A DNA stretch of 64,000 nucleotides from Clostridium kluyveri (GCF_001902295.1 NZ_CP018335.1:3162001-3226000); one strand, 5' to 3'; counted from the stretch's first letter, positions 9,264 to 17,695 are shown. Program-made: numbers and translations. The notes: generated by a model not told the origin, from the sequence alone.

Positions 9264-9896
9264 CTAGTTTACAAGTGCACTCATTTGCTTTTTAAATAAC
9301 ATATTCACAAGAGCTATGGAACGCCCCACCCCAAGTACTGCTGCCAGAGTTCCAATGCCAATTCCAATTACTTTTCCTCCAAATATCACTCCTATAAGTA
9401 CGGTTATTGTAACGCATACTATGTCTATCATGTTTTTTGCAAATCCAAGACCTTTATTCATCCGCTCTCCCAATGCCTGTGTAAGACCGTCCGCCGCATT
9501 TGGAACAAACTTCATCTCAACAGAAATAGCCACCCCCATTCCAGTAAGCATAATGGCTGCCCCAAGTAAAAGCAATCTCAGCGTTAAACTATTAAAATTT
9601 ATAATTATCATATCATTAAATACATTGATTACTCTACTAAATATCACACTCATAGGAATCTGCAGCAGATCAAAGTAACGAAATTTTCTTCCACGAAGCA
9701 CCATCTGTCCCACTACACACAGTATATATGTACATAAAGTTGCATTTCCTAAATTTACTCCCCAAATATTAGAAACACAATAGGGAATGGAGATAATGGG
9801 TGATACTCCTAGACCAGTCTTTGTATTCAATATAATCCCCAATGCAAGTATTACAAGTCCAATACAATACATCACTGCTCGACAGAATTTCTTCAT
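9264..9896 (-). CDS. YczE/YyaS/YitT-type integral membrane protein
   Basis: 210 aa with five or six predicted membrane helices. The N-terminus (FCRAVMYCIGLVILALGIIL, then TKTGLGVSPI) and the central NAADGLTQALGERM motif are those of the COG2364 YczE family. No reaction is established for the family. First gene of the set that continues with DUF2164 and the cyclase. Confidence 0.85.
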   Translation of the reverse strand: MKKFCRAVMYCIGLVILALGIILNTKTGLGVSPIISIPYCVSNIWGVNLGNATLCTYILCVVGQMVLRGRKFRYFDLLQIPMSVIFSRVINVFNDMIIINFNSLTLRLLLLGAAIMLTGMGVAISVEMKFVPNAADGLTQALGERMNKGLGFAKNMIDIVCVTITVLIGVIFGGKVIGIGIGTLAAVLGVGRSIALVNMLFKKQMSALVN

Positions 9897-10055
9897 ATGT
9901 CTTCCTCTCTTCTTAACTCTATTTATAGATGATTACTTATAGAAAAGCATCTATTTAGAGATATTCTTTATAATTTCCATTATATCAAATAATAATATAG
10001 CTAGACAATCTAATTTTAAAATAAACAAAAAATTCTCCATGCAAAAATCAAACAA

Positions 10056-10162
10056 GGATAACAGTATTCTAAGTGCTAGAGACACTAAGAATACTGTTAA
10101 TAAGGTTCAGATAACGATGCGTATTCCTCATGTGCAAATCCACCTGGACCTAAGAATCACTT
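10056..10162 (-). repeat. Dispersed structured repeat A, copy 1 (minus orientation)
   Basis: Read on the minus strand it starts AAGTGATTCTTAGGTCCAGG, has the internal CTGAACCTTATTAACAGTAT block, and ends in a 16-bp hairpin (AACAGTATTCTAAGTG / CACTAAGAATACTGTT, 10060-10075 and 10083-10098, one mismatch). It is closest to the copy at 47384-47583, with which it shares the inserted AACAGTATTCT block. It fills most of the 9897-10185 gap; the hairpin may also terminate. Confidence 0.7.
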
Positions 10163-10185
10163 ATTACAATTATCTTCTTTTACTG

Positions 10186-11127
10186 CTATTGGGACAAATT
10201 TATGTCGCCAGACACCGCATTAACGTCTACTGTCTTATATGGTGGATTGCCTACCTGTACAGCAGCCCTATTTTTTCTTGTATTTTCATAATTCAATGGA
10301 AAATCTGAATTTATATCCCCTGAGATACTCTGCCCATTAAACTTAAAACTCAAGCTTTTAGGAATTACCAAATCTATGTCTCCTGAAACAGAGTTTATTT
10401 TTGAGTAATTATCGATTCCTCTATAATTCACTTTAACATCTCCTGAAACAGCTTTTATATCACCCGAACCTGAAATAGAATTTATACGTATATCTCCTGA
10501 TGTATTTTCTAATTTATAATATTTAGAATATATTCCATCTGCATTTATATCTCCAGAAGTAGTTTTTATATTGACATTATTACCCGTAATGCCGCCCTTA
10601 ACATAAAGATCCCCTGAAGCCTGACTACAATATATGTCATTCATTTCTACTGAAGAATTAAATGACATATCTCCAGAACTTAAATTCACATATAAATCCT
10701 CAACATATTTCTTTGGTATATATACTTCAATTTTTTGATTAATATTTATAAACTGAAACACATGAAACTTGAATCTTCCATTTCTGTTGTTTGTCTTGAT
10801 CTCAATGTTATCACCATTTTTGCTCATTACAAACTTATCTTCATTTTTCAGTTTACCTACTGAACTTTGAACCACCCTTAAATTTGCCTCATCTGTTGTC
10901 TGTATAAATATATCTTCATTAGAAAAATCAAGACTTATTTTATTACAATTCTTTATTGATATATCTTCGTCCTTTTGCATATTATATATTTTCCCCTTTG
11001 ATTTATCCAAAAACTGAAAATTACTAAAACTATTTCCATGTAGAATTCCATATATTAAAAAATATGCTCCTGCAACTGCTATAGCTATCCAAATTACAAT
11101 TAATCCCTTTATCAGCCGTCTATTCAT
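10186..11127 (-). CDS. Membrane-anchored DUF4097 family beta-helix protein
   Basis: 313 aa. One N-terminal transmembrane helix (about residues 9-28), then a repetitive beta-rich region whose turns repeat the SGDI/SGDM/SGDV motif about every 18-22 residues, the hallmark of DUF4097 putative adhesins. It is the third gene after a PadR regulator and a permease-prefix-domain protein, a common Firmicutes trio linked to envelope homeostasis. It starts 4 bp after the upstream stop. Confidence 0.85.
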   Translation of the reverse strand: MNRRLIKGLIVIWIAIAVAGAYFLIYGILHGNSFSNFQFLDKSKGKIYNMQKDEDISIKNCNKISLDFSNEDIFIQTTDEANLRVVQSSVGKLKNEDKFVMSKNGDNIEIKTNNRNGRFKFHVFQFININQKIEVYIPKKYVEDLYVNLSSGDMSFNSSVEMNDIYCSQASGDLYVKGGITGNNVNIKTTSGDINADGIYSKYYKLENTSGDIRINSISGSGDIKAVSGDVKVNYRGIDNYSKINSVSGDIDLVIPKSLSFKFNGQSISGDINSDFPLNYENTRKNRAAVQVGNPPYKTVDVNAVSGDINLSQ

Positions 11128-11131
11128 AAAT

Positions 11132-11788
11132 TTACTCCTTTAATTTAAAACTTAACATAATTACCCTTTGCAGTGCCGCTCCTATTATAAATATGATCCA
11201 TGAATATGCCCAGGCTCCAAAAACAAAATTCAATACAAAGTAAACTGCCACTATAATCAACCACATTATAGACCTTATTGATTTCATAATCTCATTTTTG
11301 TTGTCATTTAACACCTTCCATTCCTTGAATTCCTCTACTATGGTATTGTCAGCTTTAATATATTTAGGCTGTGAAGCGGCATTATACACAATAAGACAGG
11401 TAGCTACAGCATCTATTGTAAGCATAATACTTACAGATAAACTTTCATTCACCATAAAAACTTCATTTAACAATATTAAAACAACTACACTCATAATATA
11501 AAGACCTATTGACACTGATAATATAATTGCACTTTTCTGACGTTTTTTCTGTGTTATATCATTGTCTAGCACATTACTGTCATTTAACCCATTTATAAGC
11601 TCATTTACATCTCCCACACTTGAAATTGCTATTTTAAAAGCTTCTTCTTCATTCTTTCCCGATGATACCAGATCATCATATTTATCTATAAGGTTCGCCA
11701 GAAGTTCTTCCTTAAGCTCGTTGGCCCTATTGGTTTTTGGGGCATTTTCAAATAAATCCTCTAAGTTCTTTCTCAGCTTTTCATACAT
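11132..11788 (-). CDS. Permease-prefix (HAAS-like) domain membrane protein
   Basis: 218 aa. N-terminal soluble helical domain (YEKLRKNLEDLF... EELLANLIDKYDDLVSSGKNEEEAF) of the HAAS/permease-prefix type that partners PadR regulators, followed by four predicted membrane helices. The ATG at 11788 is chosen over one 6 codons upstream because GGAGG (shared with the end of padR) is 8 nt before it. padR ends 1 nt earlier, so translation is coupled. Confidence 0.8.
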   Translation of the reverse strand: MYEKLRKNLEDLFENAPKTNRANELKEELLANLIDKYDDLVSSGKNEEEAFKIAISSVGDVNELINGLNDSNVLDNDITQKKRQKSAIILSVSIGLYIMSVVVLILLNEVFMVNESLSVSIMLTIDAVATCLIVYNAASQPKYIKADNTIVEEFKEWKVLNDNKNEIMKSIRSIMWLIIVAVYFVLNFVFGAWAYSWIIFIIGAALQRVIMLSFKLKE

Positions 11789-11789
11789 T

Positions 11790-12122
11790 TCAATTACCTC
11801 CATCAATCAATTTATCAATCAATTCTTTTGATTCATTCCAATCCACTTTATTTTGTTTTAATGCTTCTCTCCCCAATTCTGTTATAGAATAATATCTTCT
11901 TCTAGCTCCTGTGGTCTGATCTCCCCAATAAGAAGTTATAAACTCAGCCTTTTCCAGTCTTCTAAAAGCTGAATAAAGTGTTGCCTCCTTAAGTTCATAC
12001 TTGCTGTTTGTTTTCTCTTTTATAAACTTATTTATTTTATATCCATAACTATCGTTTTTTACTAATTGCGCCAATATTATAGTTTCCGTATGCCCTCTTA
12101 TAATATCTGAAGTTATAGACAT
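11790..12122 (-). CDS. PadR family transcriptional repressor
   Basis: 110 aa winged-helix regulator: RGHTETIILAQLVKNDSYGY (helix 1-2), ELKEATLYSAFRRLEKAEF (recognition helix, with LY..FRRLE), then GARRRYYSITELGREAL (wing). It probably represses its own three-gene operon; a perfect promoter embedded in an inverted repeat lies about 70-105 bp upstream (separate entry). GAAAGGAGTGAG precedes the ATG. PadR proteins respond to phenolics, drugs or envelope stress; the signal here is unknown. Confidence 0.92.
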   Translation of the reverse strand: MSITSDIIRGHTETIILAQLVKNDSYGYKINKFIKEKTNSKYELKEATLYSAFRRLEKAEFITSYWGDQTTGARRRYYSITELGREALKQNKVDWNESKELIDKLIDGGN

Positions 12123-12187
12123 TTGCTCACTCCTTTCTGATGAACTTTATTTTATGATTACACATTTTAATTTAACTTTATATGTAT

Positions 12188-12227
12188 ATTATATAAATAT
12201 ATACTTCGCCTGTCAATGTATATATTT
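12188..12227 (-). promoter_or_regulatory. padR operon promoter within an operator-like dyad
   Basis: On the minus strand TTGACA (12216-12211), exactly 17 bp, TATAAT (12193-12188). A perfect 10-bp inverted repeat AAATATATAC / GTATATATTT (12195-12204, 12218-12227) spans the -35 and the spacer, as expected of a PadR autoregulatory operator. Confidence 0.75.
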
Positions 12228-12305
12228 TTTAGATATATATTTTTTAACATAGTATAAATACTTACAAAACTTATTCAAAAAATCGCTTTTCCTCAACAAA
12301 AAAAT

Positions 12306-12331
12306 ACCCACCAAATTTTAGTTTGATGGAT
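12306..12331 (-). terminator. Terminator of the DUF2089/SHOCT operon
   Basis: On the minus strand ATCCATCAAA pairs with TTTGGTGGGT (two G-U pairs) and a run of seven Ts follows. It separates the operon above from the padR promoter below. The rest of 12228-12416 shows nothing further. Confidence 0.6.
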
Positions 12332-12416
12332 TTATTTAAATTACGTTATTTTTTATAATCAACATATTATATAATTAAAGATGAATTACATTTCATATTT
12401 ATCTCCTATATCCAAC

Positions 12417-12668
12417 TTATATAGTTATAACTACTACCGTCCCCTCCTTTGCTCTAACTTCCACAATTCTTAACCCCTTATATTGCTTTAAAATTCCAAG
12501 GCATTTGGAAAATTGTCTAAAATCAATCATATCAAAGTACTTTCTATCTTTTTGGGGAATATGTGTTCTTACAAAAGATGAACTGAAAATTGATATACCA
12601 AGCTTTAAAAATATAAATGGTATAGGTATTATAAATCTCACTTTTCCTGATTTTACATACACTCTCAT
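12417..12668 (-). CDS. Hypothetical protein, SHOCT-like operon member
   Basis: 83 aa with a hydrophobic central segment (FIIPIPFIFLKLGISIF) and a C-terminal VEVRAKEGTVVVITI strand pair that resembles the end of the upstream neighbour (VDVKSANGDIVEVVIE). I do not recognise a named family. It is the last gene of a three-gene minus-strand operon, 12 bp after the SHOCT-like protein, so it may be a divergent paralogue of that protein's C-terminal domain. Confidence 0.65.
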   Translation of the reverse strand: MRVYVKSGKVRFIIPIPFIFLKLGISIFSSSFVRTHIPQKDRKYFDMIDFRQFSKCLGILKQYKGLRIVEVRAKEGTVVVITI

Positions 12669-12680
12669 ACACTGCTCTCC

Positions 12681-13058
12681 CTATTCTATTACCACCTCAA
12701 CTATATCTCCATTTGCACTTTTCACATCCACTATTTTACCTAAAAGTCCATTGTCTATAGCCTCTGAAATAAGATTTAAATCAATATTTTCCATTCCTTT
12801 CACATTATCACTTAGGGGAATCTTGCCCACAGTTTTAAGCATTATCTTTATAAATTTTACTGGAAGATTTACATTTACATTATCCCCATCAATAGAATTA
12901 ACTCTTATCTTTAACATTTTATCCATGATATCATTATCTGAAGAAACTTGAACATCTGTATTTTTATCCTTAAGTGACTCTATAAGTTCCATAGCCTTAT
13001 CTGCCGTAATTTTACCCTCTTCCACCATCTTTAACACTCTTGCCATTTCTTCATTCAT
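12681..13058 (-). CDS. SHOCT-like / YvlB-type protein
   Basis: 125 aa. The N-terminus (MARVLKMVEEGKITADKAMELIESLKD) is the SHOCT-like helical hairpin that also ends the neighbouring DUF2089 protein (DMLDKGQISADEAIKMLNE). The remainder is a beta-rich domain ending VKSANGDIVEVVIE. Such proteins occur with DUF2089 and DUF4097 proteins in Firmicutes envelope-stress loci. GGGAGG lies upstream of the ATG. Function not established. Confidence 0.75.
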   Translation of the reverse strand: MNEEMARVLKMVEEGKITADKAMELIESLKDKNTDVQVSSDNDIMDKMLKIRVNSIDGDNVNVNLPVKFIKIMLKTVGKIPLSDNVKGMENIDLNLISEAIDNGLLGKIVDVKSANGDIVEVVIE

Positions 13059-13079
13059 TTTTTATCCTCCCTATTATAT

Positions 13080-13442
13080 TTACTCATTTAACATTTTAAT
13101 GGCTTCATCTGCACTTATCTGTCCTTTATCTAACATATCCACTACTTTCTTTTTATCAACTTTCACATCCTGAGCTACATTATATCCAAGAGCAGCTATG
13201 ACCTCATCAAGCTTTGCTCTCACAGTAGGATAGGATATTCCAAGCTCCTTTTCCACATCTTTTATATTTCCTCTATTCTTTAGAAATACCTCTATAAATT
13301 TAAGCTGTTCCAGTGTTAAATATTCAAATTTCGACATTTCAAAGTTATTTTCAATTATTGTGCTGCATTTAGGACATTTAAGTTTTGAAATTAAAAGCTT
13401 AGATTTACATATAGGACATTTGCCTATTATTTTATACGCCAA
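13080..13442 (-). CDS. DUF2089 family zinc-ribbon/HTH regulator
   Basis: 120 aa from a TTG start. Zinc ribbon CPIC...CPKC (residues 8-26), then an HTH segment (EYLTLEQLKFIEVFLKNRGN, then ELGISYPTVRAKLDE) and a C-terminal SHOCT-like hairpin. The longer frame starting at 13493 is excluded because it would lie over the -35 of a good promoter; AAGGAGAT is 7-8 nt before the TTG. Likely controls its own operon of envelope-linked small proteins. Known homologues are annotated only by domain. Confidence 0.85.
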   Translation of the reverse strand: MAYKIIGKCPICKSKLLISKLKCPKCSTIIENNFEMSKFEYLTLEQLKFIEVFLKNRGNIKDVEKELGISYPTVRAKLDEVIAALGYNVAQDVKVDKKKVVDMLDKGQISADEAIKMLNE

Positions 13443-13464
13443 CCTATCATCTCCTTCCACAAAT

Positions 13465-13493
13465 AGTATATCATAACACTTTAATATATTCAA
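13465..13493 (-). promoter_or_regulatory. Promoter of the DUF2089 operon
   Basis: Minus strand TTGAAT (13493-13488), 17 bp, TATACT (13470-13465). It implies a 5' leader of only about 15 nt and supports the TTG start at 13442. The stretch 13500-13570 above it is made of AT-rich imperfect palindromes. Confidence 0.6.
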
Positions 13494-13594
13494 TATATAA
13501 ATTAAATATATTAAATATATTATAATTAATTATTAAAATAATTGATTTAATAATTAATTATTTTAATCAACGTTAATGTCCAGCACAATAAAAT

Positions 13595-13630
13595 AGCTTT
13601 CCATGATATTTAACTTTATCATAGAAAGCT
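13595..13630 (-). terminator. Terminator of the ECF sigma operon
   Basis: AGCTTTCCATGATA (13595-13608) pairs with TATCATAGAAAGCT (13617-13630) with one mismatch; on the minus strand it is followed by ATTTTATT. Confidence 0.65.
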
Positions 13631-13664
13631 CCGTTTAATATATTATCATAATTTTTAACAGGAT

Positions 13665-13970
13665 TTAAAACATACTCCTAAATTGAGGATAATTTGTAAT
13701 TGCAAACTGCATTATCCCCATTACCATAGCAAAAATACAAAGTACCATTACAATAACTATAGCTCCTGTATCATACCTTATTTTCTCCTCTTTGTTTAGG
13801 ATATATGCTATAATAACCTCTACTCCAATAAAAATTAATATTACCGGCCACAAGGATATTATCAGTTCATAACTTATATTTTTAAACATACTATGCATTA
13901 AAAACATTACTCCAAATACCACAAGAATTACACCTGAAGTAAATGTACCTACTCTTCTCCCCTTAATCAT
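13665..13970 (-). CDS. Small membrane protein, LiaF/LiaI-like transmembrane region
   Basis: 101 aa with three predicted membrane helices (GTFTSGVILVVFGVMFLMH, LIISLWPVILIFIGVEVII, GAIVIVMVLCIFAMVMGIM). The 'LWPVILIFIGVE' segment matches the transmembrane repeat found in LiaF/DUF5668 proteins. Last gene of the sigma factor operon, overlapping the previous gene by 8 bp. Likely part of an envelope-stress sensing membrane assembly. Confidence 0.7.
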   Translation of the reverse strand: MIKGRRVGTFTSGVILVVFGVMFLMHSMFKNISYELIISLWPVILIFIGVEVIIAYILNKEEKIRYDTGAIVIVMVLCIFAMVMGIMQFAITNYPQFRSMF

Positions 13971-14487
13971 CCATACTCCTCTCCTTCTTTTTTCCCATAA
14001 TAAGTTTTACTCCAATTATAATTATTGCTATTGCCACAATGATTTGAGGGATAATTCCTGTAAAAGAATTTATAATATTATAAATTCTATTATCTATATA
14101 TGGTGCAGCAATATACGTAATATTGTCCCATATAAGGTAAATTCCCATACATACCAGAAGTATTCCAAAAAATAGCCTTCTCTTTTTAAATAAATTTTTA
14201 TCCCAATGAAGAAACTTGTCTATGGAAAACATGTAATTATCTTCTAAAGGTGAAAACTCCTCTTCAGGTAAGCTCTGTTTATTTATACAGTCAAAAAAAG
14301 AGTAAAACCAAATTAAGGGTAATACAAATAAGAGAGGTCCTATATGAAGCCATGTTGAAAGAAATATTACAAAGAAAAATGCAGACATAATTGACAATCC
14401 CATTTTCATAAATCCCATGTACATATGCCCTGCACCGGGAAGAAAAGAAAACAAAATGGTTAAAAAATTACCTTTTTTCATTTTCAT
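13963..14487 (-). CDS. TM2-like and LiaF-like membrane protein
   Basis: 174 aa, four or five membrane helices. The N-terminus FLPGAGHMYMGFMKMGL is the GxGhxYxG signature seen in TM2 and related small membrane domains. The C-terminal half (FFGILLVCMGIYLIWDNI... IIVAIAIIIIGVKLIMG) resembles the LiaF transmembrane repeat of the following gene. Overlaps the anti-sigma gene by 20 bp and the next gene by 8 bp, so tightly cotranslated. Confidence 0.7.
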   Translation of the reverse strand: MKMKKGNFLTILFSFLPGAGHMYMGFMKMGLSIMSAFFFVIFLSTWLHIGPLLFVLPLIWFYSFFDCINKQSLPEEEFSPLEDNYMFSIDKFLHWDKNLFKKRRLFFGILLVCMGIYLIWDNITYIAAPYIDNRIYNIINSFTGIIPQIIVAIAIIIIGVKLIMGKKKERSMDD

Positions 14488-14926
14488 TATTAAATACCTC
14501 CATATTAATTATTTTATTAGAGAAATTACCAAGCTCCATATTAATGGAATTTACCACTGTAAACTTAGGTGAGCTAATTTCCAATGTCTTTACTTTGGTA
14601 TTTGCTATAAAATTCAATGTACTTGAGAATACAAATATAAGGGATATACATGCAGCAAGAGAAACTCTAAGGGAATAAAATAAAAACTGCCTATTTTTCT
14701 TTTTATATTTCACTATTTTATTTTTTACTTCTTCTTCAAATCCAAAGGGCACTTTCTTAAACTCACTATCATCAAAACTACCTGTAAGGTGTTGGATACA
14801 TTTTTCACAGTTCTCAATATGCTGGGATACAACAATAAGTTCTCTATCATCCAAATCTCCCCTTTTAAATTTTTTTATACATGAATCACTTATATGTCCA
14901 TTACTGTTAAATAGACTATCCCTCAA
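14468..14926 (-). CDS. Anti-sigma factor with zinc-binding N-terminus
   Basis: About 152 aa. An anti-sigma zinc-finger-like HIENCEKC motif (His-x3-Cys-x2-Cys) sits near residue 40, a basic stretch follows, then one membrane helix (LRVSLAACISLIFVFSSTL) and an extracytoplasmic tail. This is the layout of ZAS-type anti-sigma factors that hold an ECF sigma factor at the membrane. The start is taken as TTG at 14926, 7 nt after GGAGG; this TTGA overlaps the sigma factor's TGA stop, the usual coupled arrangement. Confidence 0.8.
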   Translation of the reverse strand: MRDSLFNSNGHISDSCIKKFKRGDLDDRELIVVSQHIENCEKCIQHLTGSFDDSEFKKVPFGFEEEVKNKIVKYKKKNRQFLFYSLRVSLAACISLIFVFSSTLNFIANTKVKTLEISSPKFTVVNSINMELGNFSNKIINMEVFNNENEKR

Positions 14927-15438
14927 ATAAATTCCTCCTTCCATAAAATTTTAAGAAATTTTTTTGCTCTATATAATCTTGTTTGCAGTGTTTTTAAATT
15001 TTCTCCTGTATCTTTTGCCATATCTGAAAGTTTTATGTTTTTACAAAAGTAATTTATTGCTACAGTCTTATAAGGTTCTTTTAATCTTCTGCATAGATTA
15101 TATATTTTTTCATCACTATCCTTATTCAATAGACTTTCCTCTGGAGAATCTTTTATATCCTCTATATATTTATAATCCTCACTACTTAAACTTTCTAACT
15201 TTCTGGCGGGATTCTTAACATAATCCCTACATTTATTTAATGCAATTTTTGTAACCCAAGCTTTAAAATTGCTGCCATCAAACTTATTCATATTTTTATA
15301 GGCAGTCAAAAAGGTTTGCTGTGATATGTCCTCTGCATCAAAATAGTTTTTAGTAAAGGAAAAACAGATAGTAATAATTAGGCGTTGATACTGTTTTATA
15401 TAATTTTCAAATTGATTTTCCCAAATAATCACCACCAC
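14923..15438 (-). CDS. ECF-type RNA polymerase sigma factor
   Basis: 171 aa. Region 2 at about 15-80 (FTKNYFDAEDISQQTFLTAYKNM, then FKAWVTKIALNKCRDY) and region 4 at about 115-165 (LKEPYKTVAINYFCKNIKLSDMAKD, then LKTLQTRLYRAKKFLK). It heads an operon with its anti-sigma factor and two membrane proteins. The start is ambiguous among three consecutive GTG codons at 15432-15438, which partly overlap the AAAGGTGG Shine-Dalgarno. It probably transcribes its own operon. Confidence 0.93.
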   Translation of the reverse strand: MVVIIWENQFENYIKQYQRLIITICFSFTKNYFDAEDISQQTFLTAYKNMNKFDGSNFKAWVTKIALNKCRDYVKNPARKLESLSSEDYKYIEDIKDSPEESLLNKDSDEKIYNLCRRLKEPYKTVAINYFCKNIKLSDMAKDTGENLKTLQTRLYRAKKFLKILWKEEFI

Positions 15439-15460
15439 CTTTTTACCCTTATAATAATAT

Positions 15461-15487
15461 AACGATTTATAAATAAAAAATACTTCA
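15461..15487 (-). promoter_or_regulatory. Candidate ECF autoregulatory promoter
   Basis: Minus strand TGAAGT (15487-15482) and CGTT (15464-15461), 17 bp apart, just upstream of the sigma gene. It resembles the TGAAAC...CGTA promoters of ECF sigma factors but matches only partly. Confidence 0.3.
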
Positions 15488-15527
15488 ATAAATATAATAA
15501 TTTTTTAACCTTTTCTTTTAATATAAT

Positions 15528-15571
15528 AAAGCTGCACATAACCTATATAAATATAAGCTATGTGCAGCTTT
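15528..15571 (-). terminator. Terminator of the csoR-linked ATPase operon
   Basis: Perfect 13-bp stem AAAGCTGCACATA / TATGTGCAGCTTT (15528-15540, 15559-15571), followed on the minus strand by ATTATATTAAAAG. Confidence 0.65.
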
Positions 15572-15603
15572 ACTTGAAATTACCTTTATTAAACATAAAA
15601 TAT

Positions 15604-15783
15604 TTATAGCAAAAATTTCACTACTATAGAAGCAACAGCCACTACCACACCTATAACAGAGATATTTCTATATATCCTAACAGATTCAACATCATTTTTT
15701 TCTTTTTTCATATAGATAATTCCTGCAATAAACATTCCTAGGCCAACAATAATAAAAAGTCCGAATAAAATCCATGCTTTCAT
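15604..15783 (-). CDS. Small two-helix membrane protein downstream of metal ATPase
   Basis: 59 aa with two predicted membrane helices (AWILFGLFIIVGLGMFIAGI and ISVIGVVVAVASIVVKFLL). The ATG at 15783 overlaps the ATPase stop codon (ATGA) and GGAGG, inside the last ATPase codons, is 8 nt before it; so the longer frame is not used. Translationally coupled to the ATPase, hence likely an accessory or assembly factor. No known family recognised. Confidence 0.65.
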   Translation of the reverse strand: MKAWILFGLFIIVGLGMFIAGIIYMKKEKNDVESVRIYRNISVIGVVVAVASIVVKFLL

Positions 15784-17627
15784 TTTAATTTCCTCCATTT
15801 TAATAATAATGATGAATTAATGATAACTGCAACGGAACCAACATTATGTACTAGTGCCCCAACAACGGGATTTAATATGCCTGTAATGGCCAGAGCAATA
15901 GCAATAAAATTAAGCATCATAGAAGCTGCAAGGTTTATATTAATGGTTTGCATAGTTTTTCTGGAAAGCTGTAAAAGGTGTGGTATTTCCTTGATATCAT
16001 CCCCCACAAGGGCAATATCTGCAGCATCAATTGCAATATCACTTCCAATTCCACCCATAGCTATTCCTACATGTGCTGTCTTTAATGCAGGAGCATCATT
16101 AATTCCATCACCCACCATACAAACAAATTCACCTTTATTCTGATACTCTTTGATAGCTTTCATTTTATCTTCAGGCAAACAGCTTGATTTCAAATCTGTA
16201 ATCCCAGCAATCCGTGCCATATGATTTGCTGCCTGTGGTGCATCACCAGTAAGCAATACAGTTTGAATTCCCGTCTGGTGTATTGCATCAATTGTTTTTG
16301 AAGCATCAGGACGAAGCGTATCCGACAATGCAATAAGTCCAATAGCTTTTTGGTCTGCTGCAACATAAATCACTGTACTTCCATCTGCCTTAGCTTCTTC
16401 CGCTGATTGATAAAGAGTAACTGGTAATTCAGTTCTTTGTTCAGATAACAGAGTTTCATTACCTGCCAATATCCTGATACCATCTACATCAGCCAAAACC
16501 CCTCTACCCGCAATAAGAGTAAAGGTACTTGACTCTTCTGGCAGTTTACCATTTTTACTCTTATAATAGGAAACAATTGCTTTCCCCAGAGGATGTTCTG
16601 AACGAAGTTCCGCAGATGCCGCAAGCGCAAGTAATGCTTCTGAATTGATATTTGGTACACAGCTTTTTACCTGAACCACTTCGGGTTTACCGTATGTAAT
16701 AGTACCTGTTTTATCAAATGCCATTCTCTTTATTTTGGCAAGCCGCTCTAATGCATCACCTTCCCGGACAAGAATACCATATTTTGTAGCATTTCCAATT
16801 CCAGCCATAATAGCTGTGGGTGTTGCAAGCACTAATGCACATGGACAAAATACAACAAGGATGGTAACTGATCGGATAATTTCATGGGTAACAAACCATG
16901 TGCCAACTGCCGCCGCAAGTGCTATGACTACAATCCACGTAGCCCACCTATCAGCTATTCCAACAATTTTTGCCTTTCCTGCATCTGCTGATTCAACAAG
17001 ACGGATCATCCTCTGAAGAGAGCTGTCCTCTCCAACTTTCTGTGCAACCATTTCAAAAGTACCAAATTGATTGACAGTGCCGCTGAAAACTTCATCACCT
17101 TCATCTTTATCTACAGGTAAAGATTCTCCAGTCATTATAGACTGATCCACAGAGGTTTGTCCTTTAATAATCATTCCATCAACAGCTATTGTCTCTCCTG
17201 CTAATACCCTTAAAATATCACCTTCTTTGATTTGCTCCGCGGAAATTATAGCCTCTTCGCCATTTTGTACAATCCTTGCGGTCGTGGGAGTAAGATGTAC
17301 CAACTTTTCAATTCCAGCACGGGCCTTAGCAACAGTACGCTCTTCCAAATAAGCTCCGATTGTCATAATAAAAGCCACTTCACCAGCTGCAAATATTTCC
17401 CCGATAAAGATTGAGGCAATCAATGCAATTGAAACTAATACATCTGCCTTAATATCAAATTCAGTTACTAGTCCTAAAATGGCCCCTTTTACAATGGGAA
17501 TACCACAAAAAATAATTGCAATCCATGCCGCACTTTCCATATTAAAAAAACTTATAATTAGAGCAATTAGAGATAATGCAAGAAATAATAATGTTCTTTT
17601 GTCATCATCCTTTAATAGTTGTATCAA
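15780..17627 (-). CDS. P1B-type heavy-metal-translocating ATPase
   Basis: About 615 aa. Contains the CPC transport motif (VFCPCALVLATP), the phosphorylation site DKTGT, SEHPLGKA and GDGINDAP. No N-terminal metal-binding (HMA) domain. The last membrane segment has HNVGSVAVIINSS, lacking both the MxxSS signature of Cu(I) pumps and the DxG of Zn/Cd pumps, so specificity is open despite the neighbouring CsoR. The longest frame begins 21 codons upstream, but those codons cover the promoter/operator; TTG at 17627, 8 nt after AAGGAG, is used. Confidence 0.88.
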   Translation of the reverse strand: MIQLLKDDDKRTLLFLALSLIALIISFFNMESAAWIAIIFCGIPIVKGAILGLVTEFDIKADVLVSIALIASIFIGEIFAAGEVAFIMTIGAYLEERTVAKARAGIEKLVHLTPTTARIVQNGEEAIISAEQIKEGDILRVLAGETIAVDGMIIKGQTSVDQSIMTGESLPVDKDEGDEVFSGTVNQFGTFEMVAQKVGEDSSLQRMIRLVESADAGKAKIVGIADRWATWIVVIALAAAVGTWFVTHEIIRSVTILVVFCPCALVLATPTAIMAGIGNATKYGILVREGDALERLAKIKRMAFDKTGTITYGKPEVVQVKSCVPNINSEALLALAASAELRSEHPLGKAIVSYYKSKNGKLPEESSTFTLIAGRGVLADVDGIRILAGNETLLSEQRTELPVTLYQSAEEAKADGSTVIYVAADQKAIGLIALSDTLRPDASKTIDAIHQTGIQTVLLTGDAPQAANHMARIAGITDLKSSCLPEDKMKAIKEYQNKGEFVCMVGDGINDAPALKTAHVGIAMGGIGSDIAIDAADIALVGDDIKEIPHLLQLSRKTMQTININLAASMMLNFIAIALAITGILNPVVGALVHNVGSVAVIINSSLLLKWRKLK

Positions 17628-17644
17628 TAAAATCACTCCTTTTT

Positions 17645-17695
17645 GTACCCAGGGGGGTATACGTATATTATACCCCCCCGGGTATAGCATGTCAA
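17645..17695 (-). promoter_or_regulatory. ATPase promoter with CsoR-type operator
   Basis: Minus strand TTGACA (17695-17690), 17 bp, TATAAT (17672-17667), a consensus promoter. The spacer is the GC-rich palindromic block TACCCGGGGGGGTA, and a second TACCCCCCTGGGTA lies at about 17646-17660. Poly-C/poly-G blocks flanked by TA are typical CsoR binding sites; here one sits in the spacer and one just downstream, ideal for repression. Confidence 0.75.
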
